Below are positions 5,208 to 9,164 of a stretch of 9,164 bases of DNA, in pieces. The notes beneath the pieces were generated by a model, which ran no database searches, was not told where the DNA came from, and saw only the letters and a list, made by a program, of their open reading frames with translations. Both the position numbers and the translations under genes were made by a program. How positions within the stretch are numbered: position 1 is the first letter of the stretch; the number at the start of each line of letters is the position of its first letter. The DNA comes from Bifidobacterium sp. UBA744 (GTDB lineage: Bacteria; Actinomycetota; Actinomycetes; Actinomycetales; Bifidobacteriaceae), in NCBI GenBank assembly GCA_002298605.1, contig DBKS01000040.1:1-9164 (forward strand). The letters are read 5' to 3'.

Positions 5208-6878
5208 TCACTGCGCTTCGATGGCGGTCAGCGCGACGGTGTTGATGATGTCCTGCACCAGAGCGCCGCGGGACAGATCGTTCACCGGCTTGTTCAGACC
5301 CTGCAGCACCGGGCCGACGGCCACGGCGCCGGAGGAGCGCTGCACGGCCTTGTAGCCGATGTTGCCGGCGCACAGATCCGGGAACACGAACACGTTGACA
5401 TGACCGGCCACGTCGTTGCCCTTGGCCTTGGTGGCGGCAACGGTGGGGGACCAGGCGGCGTCGAACTGGACGGAGCCCACAACGGCGAGATTCGGATCCT
5501 TCTCCTTGACCAGCTTGGTGGCTTCCTCAACCAGATCCACATCCGGGCCCTTGCCGGAACCGAGGGTGGAGTACGACAGCATGCCGACCTTGGGGTCGAT
5601 GCCAAAGGCCTTGGCGGTGTCCGCGGACTGCAGGGCGATGTCGGCCAGCTGCTCGGCGTTCGGGTTGAGGTTGATGGCGCAGTCGGCGAACACGGCCACG
5701 TGGTCCTTGAAGCACATCAGGAACGCGCCGGAGACCAGGGACTGGCCGGGCTTGGTCTTGATGACCTGCAGGGCCGGGCGCACGGTGTTGGCTGTGGAGT
5801 TGATCGAGCCGGACACCAAGCCGTCGGCCTTGCCGAGTACCACCAGCATGGTGCCGAAGTAGCTGGAGTCGGCGAGCTGCTTGCGGGCCTGCTCAGGGGT
5901 CATGCCCTTCTTGGCGCGAAGCTCGCACAGTTTGTCAACCATGGGCTTGAGGACGTCCTCGTCGTTCTTGGACTGGAAGGAGGCCTTCTCCAAGGAGTCC
6001 AAGCCGAGTTCCTTGCCGCGGGCCAGGATCTCGTCCTTTTCGCCGACGATGATGAGGTTGACGATGTCGCGCTCAAGCAGGTAGTCGGCGGCCTTGAGGA
6101 TACGGTCCTCCTCGCCTTCCGGCAGCACGATCGTCTTCTTGTCCGCCTTGGCCTTGCCCAGCAGGCTGTACTGGAAGGCGTACGGGGTGACGGGGGCATC
6201 GAAGTCGGCGGCCAGGGCGTTGACGACCTCTTCGGCCGGCACGTTCTCGACGAAAGCCTCGGATGCGGCTTCGGCACCGCCCTCGGCTGCAACATCGACC
6301 TTCGGCAGCACCCACACCGGCACGCCGGCGTTGGACAGAGCTTCCTTGGAGGGGGTGACCTGATCGTCCTCGGCGCCGGTGACGAACACGCCCAGCACCT
6401 TGGTGCCGGCGTCCTCGATGACCTTGGTGGAGGCCGCCACGGTGGCGGCCAGCTGCTCGGGGGTGCGGTCGATGGTGCACACGGCAAGGAACACGGGGGA
6501 GGCGAGGTCAGCCGCGACATCGGCGTTGAACGCGAAGGCCGACGGGTCGTTCACCGAGGACTTGTCGGTGCCGACGATGACCATGGCCTCGGCTTTGGAG
6601 GCGGCCACGGCCTCCTGGTACTTGGCGACGATGTCGGCGCGGGCGCCGGCCTTGTCCTCGCGGGCGCGCTTCGGGCATACGGCGACGGACTGTTCGCGGG
6701 TCAGACCCGCGTTGGCGGCGTCGACGAGCACGTCGGTGAAGGTGTCTTTCTTGCAGACGGCCGGGCGGAACACGCCGGTCCGCTTGGTGCTGGCCAGGGC
6801 GTTGACAACGCCGAGCGCGACGACATTGCGCCCGTTTGCGGCTTCGGGGCTGATGATGGTGACACTGGTAAGACTCAC
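5208..6878 (-). CDS. pta: phosphate acetyltransferase (medium-length form)
   Basis: Pta interconverts acetyl-phosphate plus CoA with acetyl-CoA plus phosphate in the cytoplasm. With Xfp it can feed shunt-derived acetyl groups into acetyl-CoA, and with AckA it can run the other way. The protein is 556 residues. Residues about 230-550 are the PTA_PTB catalytic domain, starting at VTPYAFQYSL and showing IVLPEGEEDRILKAA (about 250-264), ADGLVSG (351-357), YSTLGSGKG (436-444), GPVLQGLNKPVNDLSRG and the catalytic trio Ser536, Arg537 and Asp543 (Ser309, Arg310 and Asp316 of the M. thermophila enzyme). Residues about 5-200 look like the dethiobiotin-synthetase-like N-terminal domain of long Ptas, but its P-loop is degraded (PEAANGRNV, 11-19). 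There is little room for the DRTGG domain usual in ~700-residue forms. The GTG at 6878 is chosen because AGGAG lies 6 nt upstream and the family N-terminus begins there; the upstream extension to 6989 is not family-like. It is flanked by terminators on both sides. Confidence 0.96.
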   Translation of the reverse strand: MSLTSVTIISPEAANGRNVVALGVVNALASTKRTGVFRPAVCKKDTFTDVLVDAANAGLTREQSVAVCPKRAREDKAGARADIVAKYQEAVAASKAEAMVIVGTDKSSVNDPSAFAFNADVAADLASPVFLAVCTIDRTPEQLAATVAASTKVIEDAGTKVLGVFVTGAEDDQVTPSKEALSNAGVPVWVLPKVDVAAEGGAEAASEAFVENVPAEEVVNALAADFDAPVTPYAFQYSLLGKAKADKKTIVLPEGEEDRILKAADYLLERDIVNLIIVGEKDEILARGKELGLDSLEKASFQSKNDEDVLKPMVDKLCELRAKKGMTPEQARKQLADSSYFGTMLVVLGKADGLVSGSINSTANTVRPALQVIKTKPGQSLVSGAFLMCFKDHVAVFADCAINLNPNAEQLADIALQSADTAKAFGIDPKVGMLSYSTLGSGKGPDVDLVEEATKLVKEKDPNLAVVGSVQFDAAWSPTVAATKAKGNDVAGHVNVFVFPDLCAGNIGYKAVQRSSGAVAVGPVLQGLNKPVNDLSRGALVQDIINTVALTAIEAQ

Positions 6879-6895
6879 TGGTCTCTCCTGTTCAT
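6875..6895 (-). other. possible six-codon leader ORF overlapping the pta start
   Basis: On the minus strand ATG at 6895 opens the frame MNRRDQ, and its TGA stop overlaps the pta GTG start in the sequence GTGA. The two Arg codons, AGG and AGA, are the pta ribosome-binding site itself. A weak GGATAG lies 4 nt upstream as its possible own site. Such an overlap would allow translational coupling, but a chance origin is quite possible. Confidence 0.25.
6885..6889 (-). promoter_or_regulatory. Shine-Dalgarno that decides the GTG start of pta
   Basis: On the minus strand AGGAG (6889-6885) is followed by a 6-nt gap and then GTG at 6878. No ATG in the pta frame nearby has a comparable site. Confidence 0.75.
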
Positions 6896-6937
6896 AACTA
6901 TCCAATGACGTGACTGCTTCGTTCACATCCACAGCAC

Positions 6938-6943
6938 ATTCTA
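6938..6943 (-). promoter_or_regulatory. candidate pta -10 element
   Basis: TAGAAT on the minus strand matches the -10 consensus at five of six positions, about 60 nt before the pta GTG and downstream of the xfp terminator. No good -35 is present at 16-18 bp. The hexamers TTCACA (6922-6927) and TGTGAA (6948-6953) flank it as an inverted repeat with a 20-bp gap, which may mark an operator. Confidence 0.35.
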
Positions 6944-6980
6944 ATGGTGTGAAACGAAAAGATGCCATGTTTGCAGGGTG

Positions 6981-6994
6981 TTGCCGCAATATTG
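6981..6994. promoter_or_regulatory. overlapping palindromes upstream of pta (possible operator)
   Basis: TTGCCGCAA (6981-6989) is a palindrome with one central base, and CAATATTG (6987-6994) is a perfect 8-bp palindrome. They overlap by three bases. They lie between the xfp terminator and the candidate pta promoter, where a transcription factor could act. I do not recognise the site. Confidence 0.3.
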
Positions 6995-7010
6995 GAATGT
7001 GATGTAGATA

Positions 7011-7050
7011 ACAAAGAACCCTCTGCGGGCAAAGCGCCCGCAGAGGGTTC
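7011..7050 (-). terminator. intrinsic terminator of xfp
   Basis: A perfect 15-bp stem pairs 7016-7030 with 7036-7050 around a 5-nt loop. On the minus strand the second arm ends GGGTTC and is followed by TTTGTTATC, a U-rich tail. It lies 39 bp after the xfp stop codon (7092-7090) and should separate the xfp transcript from pta. Confidence 0.88.
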
Positions 7051-7074
7051 AGTGAGACGATCGAGCCCTATGAC

Positions 7075-7088
7075 TTGCTAGTCAGCAA
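7075..7088 (-). other. small hairpin just after the xfp stop codon
   Basis: TTGCT (7075-7079) and AGCAA (7084-7088) form a 5-bp stem with loop AGTC, starting 1 nt after the xfp stop. It sits upstream of the main terminator. It may help stabilise the mRNA end or be incidental. Confidence 0.25.
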
Positions 7089-7089
7089 A

Positions 7090-9164
7090 TCACTCGTTGT
7101 CGCCGCCGGTAGCGGCGGTGGCATCGATGGACTCAGTGGCGCCCTTGGCGTCCGGCCACACCCAATCGGTGTAATCCGGGTGGTCGTAGCCGTTGTCCAC
7201 GGCGAACTGGAAGGCCTCGAGACGGAAGTCGTTGAGCTTCTTGATCTCATCGGCGTACTTGTCGGCGTCGATGATGCTCAGGGCGGAGGCGGTCAGGCAG
7301 TAGCGGTCCATGTTGTTCACGCGCACCATGTCGAACGGCGTGGTGGTGGAACCCTGCTCCTCGTAGCCGTGAACCTGGAAGTTGTCGTGGTTCGGACGGC
7401 CGTGGATCAGGCGGTAGATGGAGCCGGCGTATGCGTGGAAGGCGAAGAGGACCGGCTTGTCCTTGCCGAAGAGCTCGACGAACTCCTCGTCGGTCAGGGC
7501 CTGATCGTTCTCGGAGGCGGTCTGGATCTTGAGCAGGTCAACGACGTTGACGAACTGGACCTTGAGACCCATCTTCTGCAGCTTGTCGTTGGCGGCAAGA
7601 GCTTCCATGGTCGGTACGTCGCCGCAGGAGGCGATCACGACGTCGGCATCCTCGGCGTCCTTGGCGTTGGAGGCCCAATCCCAGCGGGCGGCGCCCTTCT
7701 CGAGCTCGGCGGCGGCTTCATCCACGGTCTGGTAGGTGGCGGCCGGCTGCTTGCCGGAGAAGATGGCGTTGATGCAGTTCTTGGACTTGTAGCAACGCTC
7801 GCCAACGGTCAGCAGGGAGTTGGCGTCGGCCGGGAAGTAGATGTTCACAACGTGATCGTTGTTGAAGTTCTTGTTGAGCAGGATGTCAACAAAGCCCGGA
7901 TCCTGGTGCGAGAAGCCGTTGTGGTCCTGACGCCACACGTGGGAGGAGATCAGGACGTTCAGGCCGGCGATCGGCTTGCGCCACGGGATCTCGCGCACGG
8001 TGGCCTCGAGCCACTTGGCGTGCTGGTTGATCATGGAGTCGATCACGTGGGCGAAGGACTCGTAAGTGGACCAGATGCCGTGACGACCGGTGAGCAGGTA
8101 GCCCTCCAGGAAGCCTTCCATCTGGTGCTCGGAAAGCTGCTCGACAACCTGGCCGGTGACGGCCATGTGCTCGTCGGTCAGCTCGGACAGGTAGCCGGCG
8201 TCCCACTGCTTGTTGGTGACTTCGTAGGCGGCGGCGAGACGGTTCGAAGCTGTCTCGTCAGGTCCGAAGATGCGGAAGTCGGTCGGGTTCTTGGCGATGA
8301 CGTCGCGGGTGTAGTAGCCGAGCACGCGGGTGGCCTCGGTGGCGCCCCAGCCGTGGCCCTTGTCCTTGATGTCGATCTCGTAGTCGTGGATGTCCGGCAG
8401 CTCAAGGTCCTTGAGCAGACGGCCGCCATTGGCGTTCGGGTTCTCGCCGATGCGCAGTTCGCCCTTCGGCATGAAGGCGGTGACGTCGTCCTTGATGGAG
8501 CCGTCGGCGTTGAAGAGCTCTTCCGGCTTGTAGGACTCGAGCCAGTGCTTGAGGACCTCGAAGTGGGCCTCGGTGTCGCGGGCGGAGGCCAGCGGCACCT
8601 GATGGGCGCGCCAGGAGCCTTCGGTCTTCTTGCCGTCGATGTACTTCGGGCAGGTCCAGCCCTTCGGGGTGCGGAAGATGATCATCGGGTAGAACGGACG
8701 ATGCATGTCGTCGGTCTCGGCGGCGGCCTTGATGTCGCAGATCTCGTCGAAGACCTGCTCGAACAGGTCGGCGAAACGACGGTGGATGGACATGTGGTCC
8801 TCATCGTCGAAGCCGGCGACGAACTCGTAGGGCTCGTATCCCATGCCGTGGAAGAACTCGTGGAGCTCCTCGTCGGAGATGCGGGACAGGATGGTCGGGT
8901 TGGCGATCTTGTAGCCGTTGAGGTGCAGGATCGGCAGCACGATGCCGTCGGTGCGCGGGTTCACGAGCTTGTTGGACTGCCAGCCGGTGGCCAGCGGGCC
9001 GGTCTCGGCCTCACCGTCGCCCACGATGCAGGGGACGAAGAGGGACGGGTTGTTCATCACGGCGCCGTAGGCGTGGGACAGGGCGTAGCCCAGCTCGCCG
9101 CCTTCGTGGATGGAGCCCGGGGTCTCCGGCGCGAAGTGGGAGGGGATGCCGCCCGGGTAGGAGA
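7090..9164 (-). CDS. xfp: xylulose-5-phosphate/fructose-6-phosphate phosphoketolase, 3' part
   Basis: This thiamine-diphosphate enzyme is the key step of the bifid shunt. It phosphorolytically cleaves xylulose-5-P to acetyl-P and glyceraldehyde-3-P, and fructose-6-P to acetyl-P and erythrose-4-P. The frame is open to the right edge; 691 sense codons' worth of sequence is present, less one base of the edge codon, and about 133 N-terminal residues are missing. The GTG/ATG at 9060/9057 is internal, because family sequence (YPGGIPSHFAPE, then HEGGELGYA) continues upstream of it. Visible signatures are the TPP/Mg motif GDGEAETG with the Asn of HLNGYKIAN, GPDETASNRL, LSEHQMEGF (its Glu, codon 8130-8128, should be the catalytic Glu479 of the B. 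breve numbering), NGFSHQDPG (His553 equivalent, codon 7908-7906) and SGKQPA (Lys605 equivalent). His142 is at 9138-9136. There is one residue fewer than in remembered B. longum Xfp, in the variable stretch before GHGWG. The C-terminus ends in DNE, as in other bifidobacterial enzymes. Codon bias indicates very high expression. Confidence 0.98.
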   Translation of the reverse strand, partial: SYPGGIPSHFAPETPGSIHEGGELGYALSHAYGAVMNNPSLFVPCIVGDGEAETGPLATGWQSNKLVNPRTDGIVLPILHLNGYKIANPTILSRISDEELHEFFHGMGYEPYEFVAGFDDEDHMSIHRRFADLFEQVFDEICDIKAAAETDDMHRPFYPMIIFRTPKGWTCPKYIDGKKTEGSWRAHQVPLASARDTEAHFEVLKHWLESYKPEELFNADGSIKDDVTAFMPKGELRIGENPNANGGRLLKDLELPDIHDYEIDIKDKGHGWGATEATRVLGYYTRDVIAKNPTDFRIFGPDETASNRLAAAYEVTNKQWDAGYLSELTDEHMAVTGQVVEQLSEHQMEGFLEGYLLTGRHGIWSTYESFAHVIDSMINQHAKWLEATVREIPWRKPIAGLNVLISSHVWRQDHNGFSHQDPGFVDILLNKNFNNDHVVNIYFPADANSLLTVGERCYKSKNCINAIFSGKQPAATYQTVDEAAAELEKGAARWDWASNAKDAEDADVVIASCGDVPTMEALAANDKLQKMGLKVQFVNVVDLLKIQTASENDQALTDEEFVELFGKDKPVLFAFHAYAGSIYRLIHGRPNHDNFQVHGYEEQGSTTTPFDMVRVNNMDRYCLTASALSIIDADKYADEIKKLNDFRLEAFQFAVDNGYDHPDYTDWVWPDAKGATESIDATAATGGDNE

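Noticed and set aside
3971..5245. A 424-codon open frame on the plus strand opposite ackA
   Set aside because: The predicted protein is a low-complexity mix rich in Gly, Val, Asp and His, with no family pattern. It lies antisense to a certain acetate kinase and is explained by that gene's codon bias.
5400..6908. A 502-codon open frame on the plus strand opposite pta
   Set aside because: It has the same Gly/Val/Leu/His-rich composition, mirrors the pta codons, and has no recognisable domain or good ribosome-binding site.
6921..6960. Rex redox-repressor site upstream of pta
   Set aside because: The TGTGAA and TTCACA halves are present but in the wrong order and spacing (TTCACA-N20-TGTGAA, not the close TTGTGAA-N4-TTCACAA arrangement).
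6879..6989. Longer Pta starting at 6989
   Set aside because: The extra 37 residues run through the candidate promoter, do not resemble Pta N-termini, and the GTG at 6878 has a well-placed ribosome-binding site.
9057..9060. GTG/ATG at 9060/9057 as the start of xfp
   Set aside because: The frame stays open to the window edge, and the upstream 34 codons encode well-known phosphoketolase sequence, including the His142 equivalent. The true start lies outside the window.

Overview
The window is GC-rich actinobacterial DNA and almost certainly comes from a Bifidobacterium. The main reason is a phosphoketolase (xfp) of the bifid-shunt type lying next to pta and ackA, with protein sequences that read as bifidobacterial. 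The AroA and HisN proteins are also of the actinobacterial type. I cannot name the species from the sequence alone.

Left half, mostly plus strand: the 5' part of a tRNA-Pro(TGG) gene runs off the left edge on the minus strand. It is divergent from a gene for a multi-pass membrane protein of unknown function (150-1346), followed on the plus strand by aroA (EPSP synthase, shikimate pathway, 1419-2762) and hisN (histidinol-phosphatase of the inositol-monophosphatase family, 2832-3659). A strong hairpin at 3718-3763, which should terminate transcription in both directions, separates this block from the converging right half.

Right half, minus strand: in reading order, xfp (3' part; its start lies beyond 9164), pta (5208-6878, GTG start) and ackA (3812-5053). 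Together they form the acetyl-phosphate hub of bifidobacterial energy metabolism. Xfp makes acetyl-phosphate from xylulose-5-P or fructose-6-P, AckA converts it to acetate and ATP, and Pta exchanges it with acetyl-CoA. Each gene is followed by its own perfect 15- to 19-bp hairpin, and candidate promoters lie in the gaps before pta and ackA. They therefore look like three separately terminated units in a row, not one plain operon. Codon use in these three genes is visibly more biased than in the plus-strand genes, as expected for highly expressed genes.

I found no mobile element, CRISPR array, phage gene or broken gene, and no convincing new system: this is a core-metabolism region. The points worth a second look are protein details (a pocket substitution in AckA, and a short Pta with an eroded P-loop), the transcript architecture, a six-codon leader ORF that overlaps the pta start, and the uncharacterised membrane protein.
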